Below, in pieces: positions 11,384 through 22,092 of a stretch of DNA of 64,000 bases. The translations under genes were made by a program, and so were the position numbers. Origin of the DNA: Tanypteryx hageni (taxonomy: Eukaryota; Arthropoda; Insecta; Odonata; Petaluridae). The notes below the pieces were generated by a model. That model did no database searches and was not told where the DNA came from. It was given only the letters and a program-made list of their open reading frames with translations. The DNA is taken from assembly GCA_028673005.1 (NCBI GenBank), contig CM054113.1, forward strand, positions 212,713,504 through 212,777,503. The letters run 5' to 3'. Position 1 is the first letter of the stretch, and each line of letters begins with the position of its first letter.

Positions 11384-11869
11384 CCGTATTTACTTGCGTA
11401 ATTGCCTCACTTTTTCACGCGATTTTTTACACCAAAACAAAGGTGAGGCAAATACGCTGTTTTTGTTTTAAAGTAATGTCTTTTCTGAATGAAGTATACC
11501 AATATTCCAATTTAAAATGTTTACTGGTATTTTGGCCCAGCACGAACTGGTTAATAAAAATACTATTTATTTTATTCTATGGAAACTTGACAATGTCTTC
11601 AATTGAGTCAAGCAGCGTAAACAATGATAACCATCGTGTCAAATTAAATGAGCGGCAAAGTCGTGACAGAGTGATTTAAATATTCTTTCTGCGTGGTAAG
11701 AGTGAGGTTATTGTTTTCAATTTTTTTAAAATAGGATAAAAACTCGAAATTTGAAAGTATATGAAGACAAAAGAAACGTTTAAGCAAAAGATAAGAAATT
11801 ATGCGGCGCAAATAAATGTTTTATTTCTTCCCCATAATTCGGGTGGCTTAATTGTGCGTGTAAATACGG
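11384..11869. mobile_element. TA-flanked element with CCGTATTTAC ends (486 bp)
   Basis: The left end is CCGTATTTACTTGCG preceded by TA. The right end read inward is CCGTATTTACACGCA, followed on the + strand by TG, a possible decayed TA. Similar CCRTATWTACCCG ends occur at 51529 and at 59922/60948. The TA target and terminal sequence suggest the Tc1/mariner/pogo superfamily. No intact coding region. Confidence 0.6.
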
Positions 11870-11889
11870 TGTGTGTATATATATATAAC

Positions 11890-11990
11890 GGATGTTTATG
11901 ATAGTAATAAGATTGGAATGGTGTATTCCATGTCGGAGCACACTTTTTCCAAAGGCGTCTAAGCATTGCAAAACGACATTTATCAGAAGG
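11890..11990 (+). repeat. Dispersed repeat fragment shared with 38663-38740
   Basis: The string gatagtaataagattggaat continues with ggtgtattccatgtcggagcacac and ttccaaaggcgt. It matches 38663-38740 (gatagtaataacaagtatgg, tgtactccatgttggagtac, ttccaaatgcgt). The direction is the same in both copies. Confidence 0.7.
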
Positions 11991-12104
11991 GATGTCAATG
12001 AAATATTAAATGTATAATTTAGTGATTTATTTTATAATCAGTAGTAATTAAAAATACAGTTGAAAATTATTTAAATTAAAATTAAATTATTTAAAATGAG
12101 CATT

Positions 12105-12552
12105 AGTAATTTTTACGTTCACGTTCATTCTTTCGTCGTAAATTATTCATTTCTTTTCACGTACAAAAGTTGTTTGTACATAAGGATAATACACTTATTT
12201 AAGTTCATTTCTCCGTTGTGGATAATTCATTTCCTTTCATTTATTATACGCTGTAGGAGCACGAAAGGAAACTAAACGTATTTATAATAGATCTTGTTTA
12301 CTTCAATTGCTACGAATATTGTTTTAATTGACTGCAATTAAAAAGTTGTAAGTGAATTACGACATTCTCGTTTGATTTCCTTGAAAATGGCTACTCCTTC
12401 GATAAAATGTATCTAACTAAACATATTCTATTTAATTAGTTCTACAAATTTTGTTTGGAGACATTTTTGATAGAAGTATATTTTACGAGATATGACAATG
12501 TTAATTTTTTGTCACCAGTAAAGTGACACTCATGATTAGGCTATGTGAATTA
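12105..12552 (-). repeat. Dispersed repeat family R, copy 2 (inverted)
   Basis: This is the reverse complement of the repeat at 5948-6400. Inverted, it reads gtgacaaaaaattaac, then ggagtagccattttcaagg, then tttcctttcgtgctcctaca, then ggaaatgaattatccacaac. The two-unit tandem end is present as in the other copies. Confidence 0.75.
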
Positions 12553-13021
12553 ATTATTATAGAATCCAAATAAATTGTTGATTAACTGTTTTCTTCGAGT
12601 TATCTTACGTTAAAATATGTATAAACATCCGTGATTATGATTTAAAGGTTTTCTATATTTAATGTGGAGTATGGGGTATCACAATTGTATCTCGTACCTA
12701 AAGTCATAACGTACGTATGCATGGTTTTTATGCTTCCCTGTAAGGTATTTTAGTTACCTGAAATCCATTTTATTTTGAAAGTAGAAGAAGATTGATTATT
12801 TCTAATAATGAATGCAATTCGACGAGAATTAGTTAAGAGAAAGCAGAAATCACGTTAAAAGTGGGTGTCGCTTATGTTTAAAAAATCGATAACTAAGGTT
12901 CAAGTAGAAGTACTTTTTAATAAAAGACAGTCTGTTGATCTATGAGATTATCTCTTGCCTAAATCTGTGGCGTTGCAATATTTACAGAATTTATAGGCGA
13001 TAATGACATACCTTTCTTGAT

Positions 13022-13180
13022 GGAATAGGTAGAGGGGTGGCAAGTGTGTCCGCCTCCCAATTCAACGGTCGAATTTTACTTTAGGCTTTAATGTCCGCGA
13101 TTGTCTTTGTTGATGTTCAAAAACCTCTTTGTAAAAGGCCATGGATATGCTTTTTAATAAAAAATAAATGAATGAACAAA
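13022..13180 (+). mobile_element. Possible tRNA-derived SINE
   Basis: Contains ataggtagaggggtggcaag, then gtgtccgcctccca, then acggtcgaattttac. These resemble degraded A-box and B-box internal promoter motifs in spacing and order. It ends in an A-rich tail with aaataaatgaatgaac. The tRNA-like fold is degraded, so this is a moderate guess. Confidence 0.4.
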
Positions 13181-13441
13181 CCATATCGATACAAATCAAT
13201 GAATCGATCGAATTTACTTTAAATTCACCGGTTGCTGATTCTAAAAATCTAATTTTTATAATTCTTATTAAAAATTATTAAATCAACAATGGGTGAATCA
13301 CCACTGAGGATGATAATTTTTGCATATAATTAATCAGCTACACTCAATGATCTACTTAACCCCAAATCAATATTGGCTTTTAGCACCTTATATTTACTAG
13401 TAACTTCTTTTTCAACGCCGCATTACTCGATTTCTATTTCC

Positions 13442-13443
13442 AG
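13442..13443 (+). other. 3' splice acceptor before first LRR coding exon
   Basis: The pyrimidine-rich tttctatttccag ends at 13443, 23 bases before the first in-frame ATG. This implies a spliced 5' UTR. The upstream exon was not identified with confidence. Confidence 0.6.
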
Positions 13444-13466
13444 GCGGATAGAAGACCGAAAAATCG

Positions 13467-15593
13467 ATGAAATTCAAAATGGTGATGGATCCGATCTGGA
13501 TCCTGCTGCTGATATCCTCCTACGTAGCGGCCCACTCCCTGTGTCCCGACGAGTGCACCTGCTCGTACCAAGGAAGCAGCGGTTCCTTCGCTCGCTGCCA
13601 TGGCGCCTTCCCCCACTTCTCCTCCTTCGGAAACGATCTGGAACATCTCGATGTATCCGACGCCGCTGAAATGCCGGAGTTCTCTCTGGTGCCATCTTAC
13701 TTCTCCGGCTCCAGCTTCAAGAACCTCGTCTCCGTACGGATGCACAACACCTCCCTCGTCAGCGTAGAGGACAAGACCTTCGATGGGTTGTCCAACCTCT
13801 ACGACGTCGACCTTTCCGACAATCCCTTTCTCATAGTCTTCCACCTGAACGCGGTCTCTGGAGCTCACGAGTTGAGGATTCTGTCGTTTAGCGGCAGCGT
13901 TCAGCTGTTCACGACCATGTCCGGTCCAATCATAAGCTCGAACAGTGTGAGAGAGCTCGACCTTTCCCGCTGCGGTATCGTCAAGATGCATCCGGACGCC
14001 TTCTCCCTCCTCCCGACCTTAACGTACCTAAACCTCGCGAACAACGACATTTCTTCTATACCACCTCGGACCTTCGATAGCCTCCTTTCCCTGGAGGAGC
14101 TGGACCTTTCGGGGAACGCGCTGAGTTCCCTCCCGGGTGATATGTTTCTGAAAAACTCCGAGCTGACCGTCTTGATCCTCCGCGGGAATCCTATCTCCAA
14201 AATCCCTGACTCCATACTCGGTGACAAAGAAAACATCCTGTCCGACCTGGACGTCAGCGGCACCGATCTCACCTCTCTGGAGATCCCTCCCATGCGCGAG
14301 CTCAACCACCTCAAACTCAACGGATCCAAAATCTCCTCGGTGGACAAGCTCGCCATGTTTCCTAACCTGAGATACCTCAACCTATCGGAGACCGAGATTT
14401 CTTCCTTGGAGAACAACTCCTTCGCCGGAAATCTTTTATTGGAAACCCTCCTCCTCTCCGGAAATCACAAATTGCGCCTTCCGGCTAGATTGGAGAGTGA
14501 GTTTAACTCCCTCTATCTGGTAGACTTCAGTAATTGCGCTTTGGAGGAATTGGGGCCGGACCTGTTCCTCCAAATGAAACAGGTTGCCACCCTCAATCTC
14601 AGCCGCAACTCCATTTACGACTCGTCTGCTTTGGGCAAGGCTCTGTCGCCGCTGTCCAACCTCCGCATCCTCGATCTGTCGCACAACAAGTTGAGGGTAA
14701 TAGAAAGCGGAGACTTGAAGGGAAACCGCGGCTTAACGACACTGATACTGAGCGGAAACCCTCTCATCTCGCCGCCTTTCCTCGAGGACTTCCCTACAAT
14801 ACGCCGATTGGATCTGTCGCAGTGCACGCTCTCCCGAGTACACCTACCTTTGATCTTTCGTCAAGGACCTAAGCTGCGTCACATTTCCCTCGCGGAAAAC
14901 AACCTTTTCTCCATATATGATCAGGCATTCCTGAATCCGGATGAGGAAGAGTCATCCTGGAACCCTCCCCAGCATCTTGCCGTCCTCGATCTCAGCAAAA
15001 ACCCTTGGATGTGCGAACCTTCCTTCACCAGCCTCCTGTACGAGATGATCAGAAGGGGAGTAGCTCCTAGCATGGAGTCTCCACCTGATATGGTGAAGCA
15101 GGGTTCCCCTAGGGACCTGGATGCAGAGTGGCGCCTCCTTGAAATGCAGGCCTGTGAGGATCCTAGCTACAAAATTGAGGTTACGCTGAGGACTGAAGAG
15201 CCGCCGATTGATGAGAAAGTAGCCTTGGGTGCCCAGTTCTCCCTCTGGCTAATTCTGGGTGTATTGCTGGGAATCTCTTTGGTGGCTACTTTTGCTTTGG
15301 TCAAAGCTTTCGGGTGCAACTGGAAAGAGAGGCATGCACGCACCGTCAAGGTGCAGATTCCACCCGATGCAGGGAAGGTCAATGTTTCTTTGGTTGTCCC
15401 TACAGCAGGAGCCAAGAAGCTCCGTGTTAAGGACTATCAACGACTGCACGAGGACAGGTCTCCAGGATCACCACCGACACCACGCATTTACAAGCCACCC
15501 CCTGGGACTCAATTCCCTTATCCAGAGTGCGACGAAAACTGCGAAGAAGACTCTGGCAACACTAACAATGACCAGTCAAAAGCAGATCCATGA
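13467..15593 (+). CDS. LRR type I transmembrane protein 1 (708 aa)
   Basis: A secreted-pathway, single-pass membrane protein predicted from sequence. A hydrophobic signal segment at about residues 7-22 (IWILLLISSYVAAHS) is followed by a cysteine cap, CPDECTC. Irregular LRRs then run to about residue 510, with many LDLS.N repeats such as VRELDLSRCGI and LEELDLSGNALSSLP. A C-terminal cap begins at NPWMCEP. A membrane helix at about 590-615 (LWLILGVLLGISLVATFAL) leads to a cytoplasmic tail of roughly 90 residues with a proline-rich stretch (SPPTPRIYKPPPGTQFPYP). The second in-frame ATG (13479) has a better Kozak context than the first (13467), so translation may start there. The exon is strikingly GC-rich up to about 15050 and less so after. 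LRR ectodomains usually mediate adhesion or ligand binding; the specific family is not recognised. Confidence 0.92.
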   Translation: MKFKMVMDPIWILLLISSYVAAHSLCPDECTCSYQGSSGSFARCHGAFPHFSSFGNDLEHLDVSDAAEMPEFSLVPSYFSGSSFKNLVSVRMHNTSLVSVEDKTFDGLSNLYDVDLSDNPFLIVFHLNAVSGAHELRILSFSGSVQLFTTMSGPIISSNSVRELDLSRCGIVKMHPDAFSLLPTLTYLNLANNDISSIPPRTFDSLLSLEELDLSGNALSSLPGDMFLKNSELTVLILRGNPISKIPDSILGDKENILSDLDVSGTDLTSLEIPPMRELNHLKLNGSKISSVDKLAMFPNLRYLNLSETEISSLENNSFAGNLLLETLLLSGNHKLRLPARLESEFNSLYLVDFSNCALEELGPDLFLQMKQVATLNLSRNSIYDSSALGKALSPLSNLRILDLSHNKLRVIESGDLKGNRGLTTLILSGNPLISPPFLEDFPTIRRLDLSQCTLSRVHLPLIFRQGPKLRHISLAENNLFSIYDQAFLNPDEEESSWNPPQHLAVLDLSKNPWMCEPSFTSLLYEMIRRGVAPSMESPPDMVKQGSPRDLDAEWRLLEMQACEDPSYKIEVTLRTEEPPIDEKVALGAQFSLWLILGVLLGISLVATFALVKAFGCNWKERHARTVKVQIPPDAGKVNVSLVVPTAGAKKLRVKDYQRLHEDRSPGSPPTPRIYKPPPGTQFPYPECDENCEEDSGNTNNDQSKADP

Positions 15594-15784
15594 ACACATT
15601 GTCATCTGATTGTCGCATAAATCTATAGTTTCATCAACATCAACTTTAGTGGGTTAAATTCCTTACTGATTCTTTGAATGGTTTGAATTTTTTGTGACTA
15701 ACTGGATATGAAAAAAATCATTTTGATTTTAAATGTCCAAATGCTTGGTACATTTTATTGTCCTAATGTATTACATGTGCTGTA

Positions 15785-15790
15785 AATAAA
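15785..15790 (+). terminator. Poly(A) signal of first LRR gene
   Basis: AATAAA, 192 bases after the stop codon, within tgtaaataaagatt. It is the first canonical signal downstream and gives a 3' UTR of about 210 bases. Confidence 0.7.
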
Positions 15791-15799
15791 GATTATTTT

Positions 15800-16675
15800 A
15801 GATTGTGAACTTCAGTGATGATACACTTTGGTGATGCCTCATTTATATTTTAGACACATAATTTCCTCACAAGATGAAAAAAATACCATAATTTTCTAAA
15901 ATCAAAGATTTTGGATCAATCTATGATTGATTTTATGAATAGATACATTATCCTCCGTATTTAGAGAATTCTATCTAAATGCAGCAGTTGCCAAAGCTGG
16001 AAGTCCATGAGAAATTCAAAATTGTCTAATTTCATGCTGGATTTTTCTCGCAAGAAATAACTGTAACATGAAATTGTTTCTCAAAAGTTCATCATTTTGA
16101 GTGATGTAGTTAGGTTGGCAAGAAAGTTTGAGTAAGCCGGTATACACTTCTTCACCTCCAACTAATCTAATTATTCCTACCAATTATCCCCATTGTCTTC
16201 TCATTATCCAACTTACTGGACTTCACTGAGCTCAACCGATTTTTCCCCCTCCCCTTCCCATGAACATACGTTCACTCCTTTCCTCCAATGATAATTTGCT
16301 CCACAATTTCTTTCCTTATTCTTCTCCAACTCACCCTCCCCCACCCACCCATTGTAACTATTACTATAAATTGCTACCGGGTTTAAATTTATTTCTCCTG
16401 ATGATGTTGCATTGCAATGAAACCTAGGTCATTTTGAATAAAATTTATGTGGAATTACAATAAGCCTCTTTATTTTTACATTATAAAGAAATTCCACTGC
16501 CTGAAACCATTAACTAAGGCATAAGTCTTCTTCAGCACATTCAGACATTGCATATTTTAAGAGTTGTCACATCATTACCCCCAATCATGTCTTCAGTAAT
16601 AACTGAAATAATGATCTGAAATAAAGAAAATGCTATGTTTATGAAATCTTAGTAAATCAAGCATATGGATAAATG
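15800..16675. other. Intergenic stretch between LRR genes, no gene seen
   Basis: AT-rich. The phrase gttaggttggcaagaaagtt at 16109 resembles a mariner terminal repeat, and gatgatgttgcattgc near 16399 resembles a retroelement tail. Neither has a partner, so they are not called. Confidence 0.4.
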
Positions 16676-16940
16676 TAAAGAGGTCTTAATTATTGTCTGA
16701 GTTCAACCAAAATTGGAATCGGTTCACAAATTTGAGCAAAACTCCCAAATACCTAATTTCATCGAAGTATATGCACCGGTTCCAGAGTTTAAACAAGCAG
16801 ACGACCTCCCCTATATGCATTCACTTCATGGAAAGAATGCATAATAATATATTAATTCCATTAGGTCTTGTTATGGCAATAGGACACATCAGATTATATT
16901 AAAAATTAATATCTTAGCATACATAATAAGAAAGTATCAT
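16676..16940 (-). repeat. Repeat flanking LINE fragment, shared with 39184-39455
   Basis: About 265 bases match 39184-39455 at roughly 85-90 percent by eye, for example acaagcagacgacctcccct, then ttccattaggtcttgttatg, then gattatattaaaaattaata. In both places it lies directly beyond the ATG-rich 3' tail of the same LINE family, on the same side. Confidence 0.8.
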
Positions 16941-18240
16941 CAGCATCATAGGTAGTCTGTCCAAAGACAGGTCCGTGATTATTCATGGTTAAACCTGGTT
17001 CTCCATATACTCCTATTTTCCGCTGTCCTCTTCATATCTTGATAACTCTCTTTCCCTTTTAAATCGTCTATCAGCTGAAACCTTTTCCTACCTCTTTCCC
17101 TTTTTCCATCTAGTTTTCCTTCTAACACGTCTTTAATCATACTCTCTCTCCTCAGGTAATGTCCAACCCAGTTAGCCTTCCTCTATCTAATAGTCTGTAT
17201 AATCATTCGCTTTGCTCCTACTCTTCGTAGCACTTCATCGTTTTTCATCCTATCTGTGCATTTCATCCATGTTTCTGACCCGTACAAAGCTATACTCCAT
17301 ACATAGCATTTTATGAACTTCTTGCAGATATCTTCCCTTATATTCCCTGTAAGTAGGTGTTTCTTTCTTCTGAAAGCCGCTTTTGCTTTTCCTATTCTAG
17401 TCCTGATCTCATCCGTACATTTTGCTTCTCTTGTTATGATGCTTCCAAGGTATTTATAGTCTGAAACGTGTTCTAAAGGCTTTCCTCCAATACTTATGTT
17501 CAGATTCTCTTGTTTGCCCTATATTCAAATTACCTTAGACTTTCCTGTATTTATTTCCATACCGTATTTTCTGCCTGTTATTACTAGTCTATTTATCATT
17601 TTCTGGAGTTCTTCTTCCTTTCTTGCTAGAAGTACTTGATCTTCTGCATATTTTACTGTTCTTATAATCCTTCCTCCAATTTTGAAATCTCCTGTGCCTT
17701 CTAACGCTTCTTGCATTAATTAGACTTTCTCCATATATATTGAATAGGGTTGGAGATAGACTGCAGCCCTGTCTTATTCCTCTACCGATATTTATTCCGC
17801 AGGTGTCCGCATTCTCCAACCTGACCTTTACAACTTGATTCACATATAGATACCTGATCAGTCTCCTGTCTTTCCAGTCTACACCTATATCCTTTAATGT
17901 CTTCATCAACATTACCCAATTTACTCTATCAAAGGCCTTCTGCCAGTCTACGAAACATATGCAGATATCTTGACTGTACTCTATCGCCCTTTCTGATATG
18001 ATTCTAACTACCACTATAGCATCTCTAGTTCCTCGTCCTTTTCTGAAACCCAATTGATCTTCCCCTGCCATTTCTTCTGCCTTTTTCTCCTGCCTTTTAT
18101 TAAGAATCCTCATGATGATCTTCAAAGTGTGTGACAGAAGGCTTATCGTTCTGTAGTCATGACACTGCATTGCCTTTGGGTTCTTCTCTAGAGGAATCAT
18201 GGTTACTTCTAGGGAATCCCAAGCCCACTCTCCTGTGTCG
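16941..18240 (-). mobile_element. 5'-truncated LINE (non-LTR retrotransposon) fragment
   Basis: Read leftward, it encodes the second half of a reverse transcriptase. In order: HDYRTISLLSHTLKIIMRIL, then DQLGFRKGRGTRDAI, FVDWQKAFDRVNW, the GIRQGCSLSP box, YAEDQVLLA (in place of a YADD box) and a [20 protein letters not shown]-terminal region. Frameshifts separate the pieces (18200-17589 and 17716-17525 are open). The first 16 bases on the left are a decayed (CAT)n tail. The clade is not certain; the style fits the insect endonuclease-reverse transcriptase group. It is truncated at its 5' end near 18240. Confidence 0.85.
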
Positions 18241-19563
18241 TAAATCTTATTATGGATAAATTATTAATCATTTAATAGCTAGCAATTTTAAATTAATTTT
18301 TGATATGTTATCATAAACTCTCTCAATAACATTTGGCCATGTTTGATAATTTATATACTTTCATTATTATTCCTATAGGTAGTTATTAAGTGATCTATTG
18401 CATCTAATAGATGTACATATATGTAGATAACATTTTAGGTATTCATTTGTTTGTATTTTTTGGCAAATGTAGACCCCAGAATATCTTCCTTGGAAATATA
18501 TTGAATTCATCTTCCACCGGGGCCAGACTTGGAACATGTTTAGGCCCAGGAAATATTGACCGAATAGGCCTACTTATTTCTTATTTTATAAACATACACT
18601 CAGAAAATTATAAATATATCCTTTATTTATTTTCATGAGATACAATAATTATGAAATACAACAGACTTATAGATATGTCGTACAGAATATGAAATAGACC
18701 AAGAAAATTACAATATCTCCTTGAATCTTTTTGCTTAAATTTAATTTTCCATCAACTGGCATATTTTGTTGATCTTCGTCCATTCTTATATGATTTTAAT
18801 TTCCTTCCAACCTCTTCATTTTTAAGTATGACTATTGATGTAGCATGATTCTTTTCCTCATTTTTGTCCTACTTTGCTAAAGCTTTGATTGCTAAAATAA
18901 AGAAAATAAAAATGCTAGAATAAAAAACCAATCCGAAAATGCTGCCCTATCTAATCTGTATTTGAAACTTTACAGGACTGATGATAAGTTTTCAATCCCT
19001 ATCTTATCTCCTCCACTCCATGAAATCATCTACTGCAACACTTTATAAGTTATCACAAAAATCGTCTCCTCACATGGTCTCTATCAATATATCATTTATT
19101 ATAGGTAAGTCTCATTGAAGTTATCTTCCATTTGCCTGTATAAAAAATTAAGTCTGAAAGTTCACATGAAATGCTTGATTATCTCATTCTGATATGGCAT
19201 GTGATTCCGAAGACTCACCACATTGTGTTGATCTGCACCCGCAAGAAGACCATCTTATCCTAACCAATGTGCCTAGTGAATGAAATCACTGCATTTAGTT
19301 GCATATGAACAGTGCAATCAGTTTCCTAAATTATGGTGCATCAAAAGTGAAAAACAATCTTATACTAAGATTCTCATGTGAGCCTCGATGGTTTTATTTT
19401 AGTGAGAGACTTTTCTGAAGAAGAAAAATTTTTCAAGTGCTTCACATTCTTTCTAAGGTATTTTTCTTGAAAAACTTTTTTCATTTAATTTTTCTTTGGT
19501 TTTTAATCCAACTTACTCTGGATAATCAGATTATTTCAATTTGTTTTTATTTTTTTTAATTTT
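18241..19563. other. Upstream region of second LRR gene, no gene seen
   Basis: AT-rich and without recognisable coding sequence. It should contain the intron, and perhaps the first exon, of the second LRR gene's 5' UTR. Confidence 0.5.
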
Positions 19564-19565
19564 AG
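19564..19565 (+). other. 3' splice acceptor before second LRR coding exon
   Basis: The T-rich tract tttttttaattttag ends at 19565, 22 bases before the main ATG. The distance and layout mirror the first LRR gene (23 bases). Confidence 0.6.
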
Positions 19566-19580
19566 AGAATACGATATTGG

Positions 19581-19706
19581 ATGGATAATGGCTATATTAA
19601 GTGCCATTCGAACCAAAGTTTGGACCATGTTTCTACCACTGGTTGTAATGCCGCTTGTCACCAGTTTGGAGGTTGTCTCATGGTGTCCATCAGGCTGTCG
19701 ATGTAA
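19581..19706 (+). other. Upstream ORF overlapping the LRR2 start (41 codons)
   Basis: An ATG at 19581, seven bases before the main start and in another frame, opens 41 codons closed by TAA at 19704-19706. Its -3 base is T (weak context), whereas the main ATG at 19588 has A at -3 and G at +4. Leaky scanning would be needed for the main protein, so it could damp translation. Confidence 0.5.
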
Positions 19707-22092
19707 TAGGACAGATATGTTTGTGGATTGCAGTGATGCTGGGCTCACATCTATCCCAACAAATATACCAAGTGACACAGCTTCCCTTGATTTGTCAGCT
19801 AATCCCTTGGGTCAGCTGACTACATTTCCAAATCTTGGAAGACTTCGGGTATTACGTATAAGTAGGCATTCATTGGGCAAACTTGAATCTAATTCTCTCC
19901 GTTCCCTCAAAGCACTCCGAATACTTGATCTTAGTGGAAATTTTTTGGAGACACTACCAACAGATATTGCACCTACCTCTCTTGACACCCTCATTTTATC
20001 AGGAAATTTAATGCTCAAGTTTGAAAATGAAACTCAGCCCATTTTAAGTTCGCAATCCTTGCGAACATTGGACATGTCCCACTGTAACATAAACCATTTA
20101 CCTCAATTTACATTCAGCTCTCTTCATTACTTACAGCATTTGGATTTGTCTAACAACTTCATATACACTTTACATCCTGACCTGTTTTCTCCTCTCTCTG
20201 CCCTTATCTCCTTAAATCTAAGTAACAATCGCCTTTCTCCCATTTCTAGCACTATATTTCAGAACAATCCTTTTCTAACTTACTTAAATCTTAGTGGTAA
20301 TACATGGAATTCATCCTCCATAATTCATGGTTATCCACCTACAGATGTCCCCAATAATCCCATTCTCATATCCTCATCCCTTGAACACCTTGATATATCT
20401 GGATGCTGGCTGTCACAATTGACTTCCGAGTCTTTGGCATCCCTTCCAAAGCTTCGTTACTTGCAACTTGCTAAAACTGGTCTTCGAAGAGTGGACCGGA
20501 GAGTGTTTGAAAACCTAGTTAACCTTGAGGCATTGGACATTTCTTATAATCAGTTTGGCTACATATATGATGATTTATTCAAAAATAATCATAAGTTAAC
20601 TTCTTTCACTTGCTCACCTTGTTCATTTGTATTTGCCTTTTTCTCTACTACTGGCCCTGACAAAACCATTCAGTCCACCTCTATCTCTTATTTGAACCTA
20701 GAAGGAACAGCTCTAGGAGGGTTGCTTACTAATATGGCAAAATTTCCAGCACTGACTACATTACTGCTGTCAGGAACTGAAATTTCATCTGTCAGTAATA
20801 CAGCATTTTCATTGAATCCGCTGCTAACAGAAGTTGATCTTTCTCATTGTAAACTTAGGCAACTCGCAACAACTCTATTCATTACTAACCATAAGCTTAC
20901 CAAAATTAAGCTTGCAAACAATTTATTAGGAAGGTATATGGTCAGCACTGATTATTTTCCTACCACAACTGCTACATATCTTGATTTAAGTGATTGCAGT
21001 TACCAAAACATTTCAAAAAAATATTTTTCTAATCTTCAATCATTAGTTTATTTAAATCTCTCTGGGAACCCCTTAGTGGGTTGGGAAGATGGTGCCTTTT
21101 CAGAATTGTGTGCTCTACAATCTCTTGACCTATCAAGAACATTATTAATTCATCTAGATCCAAACTCATTTTCAAGTAACTCTGCCCTGGAATCTTTATT
21201 CCTTTCTTCTGTAAAGCTTGGTGCAGCAATTTCCAAAAATTCATTTTCAAATGGTAATGATACTTCATCACATTTTATCAATCTTCCCTTGCTTGAGGAA
21301 TTAGATCTTTCAAATTGTGGCATCCAGCACTTAACAAAACAAGCATTTTCAGGAACTCCTGCCCTCAAGAAACTAAGTCTCTCAGGCAATGGACTTAGAT
21401 CATTGGATGTGAGTTCAATTAAGGAATGCTTATCTAACCTTACATTCCTTGACTTACAAGATAATCCCTGGAGATGTGATTGTACCCTAGCATTCTTACG
21501 CGATTGGTGGCTAGAACAAAATATGGAACCCCATAGGCATTGGGTGATTTGTGAGGAACCTGAGAACTTGCAGGATCGTACGTGGGATGCTATTGATAAC
21601 TGCAGTGACTCAGTTTCAAAGATGAATAATACCCCTTTAAATCAAGTTTTGCCTAAAGAAGATGAACTGTTGAAAAGTAGCAATGTTAAAGCTGCTGTTA
21701 AAAGAGTGAATACGGGTGATATCAATGAGAAGCCATCAACTGTTATTACCACTGTCACTAGTACTAAGTCTTCTGCAGTCATTACTACTGTGATGCCATT
21801 TATGAAAAAATCATATATAGAAGTTGTGCAAACTACCTTTTCCCCTCCTGTGCTTTTAGATAAAGTTCATGGCTCCAAACCACTACATGTTTATATACCT
21901 CCTCCATCAAACCCAAAAGCAGAAAATTCCATTCATTTATATAGGATAACAAAAGGAGTATTGATAGGCTTTTTTGGGATGGTATTAATTATATTCATTG
22001 GATCCTTTTTGTTCCTTATAGTTTTCCAGAAGAGGTATAAAAGACTTTCAAGCAGAATTACTAGTGAAACAGCTGCAGCATGGGAACTTTGA
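19588..22092 (+). CDS. LRR type I transmembrane protein 2 (834 aa)
   Basis: Predicted cell-surface LRR protein encoded by one exon. A signal segment (MFLPLVVMPLVTSLEV, from residue 14) is followed by an N-terminal cap CPSGCRCNRTDMFVDC at about 33-48. LRRs fill about 50-620, e.g. LQHLDLSNNFIYTLHPDLF and LRTLDMSHCNINHLP. A full C-terminal cap begins NPWRCDCTLAFLRDWW at about 624 and closes near 671. A Ser/Thr/Val-rich stalk (about 690-770) leads to a membrane helix at about 789-812 (LIGFFGMVLIIFIGSFLFLI) and a short basic tail of some 20 residues. Unlike its neighbour at 13467 it is AT-rich and has a very short tail. The shared single-exon design and repeat style suggest old tandem paralogues. 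Function unknown; adhesion or receptor role inferred. Confidence 0.93.
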   Translation: MAILSAIRTKVWTMFLPLVVMPLVTSLEVVSWCPSGCRCNRTDMFVDCSDAGLTSIPTNIPSDTASLDLSANPLGQLTTFPNLGRLRVLRISRHSLGKLESNSLRSLKALRILDLSGNFLETLPTDIAPTSLDTLILSGNLMLKFENETQPILSSQSLRTLDMSHCNINHLPQFTFSSLHYLQHLDLSNNFIYTLHPDLFSPLSALISLNLSNNRLSPISSTIFQNNPFLTYLNLSGNTWNSSSIIHGYPPTDVPNNPILISSSLEHLDISGCWLSQLTSESLASLPKLRYLQLAKTGLRRVDRRVFENLVNLEALDISYNQFGYIYDDLFKNNHKLTSFTCSPCSFVFAFFSTTGPDKTIQSTSISYLNLEGTALGGLLTNMAKFPALTTLLLSGTEISSVSNTAFSLNPLLTEVDLSHCKLRQLATTLFITNHKLTKIKLANNLLGRYMVSTDYFPTTTATYLDLSDCSYQNISKKYFSNLQSLVYLNLSGNPLVGWEDGAFSELCALQSLDLSRTLLIHLDPNSFSSNSALESLFLSSVKLGAAISKNSFSNGNDTSSHFINLPLLEELDLSNCGIQHLTKQAFSGTPALKKLSLSGNGLRSLDVSSIKECLSNLTFLDLQDNPWRCDCTLAFLRDWWLEQNMEPHRHWVICEEPENLQDRTWDAIDNCSDSVSKMNNTPLNQVLPKEDELLKSSNVKAAVKRVNTGDINEKPSTVITTVTSTKSSAVITTVMPFMKKSYIEVVQTTFSPPVLLDKVHGSKPLHVYIPPPSNPKAENSIHLYRITKGVLIGFFGMVLIIFIGSFLFLIVFQKRYKRLSSRITSETAAAWEL

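Larger units (their letters stand above)
12553..13443. other. Non-coding stretch upstream of the first LRR gene
   Basis: AT-rich DNA with a possible SINE at 13022-13180 and a 3' splice acceptor at its right edge. The sequence immediately left of the acceptor is pyrimidine-rich (gatttctatttccag). Confidence 0.5.

Noticed and set aside
13434..14416. Long minus-strand frames opposite the first LRR gene
   Set aside because: Shadows produced by the GC-rich, LRR-periodic coding strand.
16109..16130. A mariner terminal repeat (ttaggttggcaagaaagt)
   Set aside because: Only one end is present and no transposase or second terminus was found.
16390..16450. A Penelope-like element tail
   Set aside because: The phrase gatgatg..gcattgcaatgaaacc is suggestive, but no reverse transcriptase or endonuclease sequence lies upstream.
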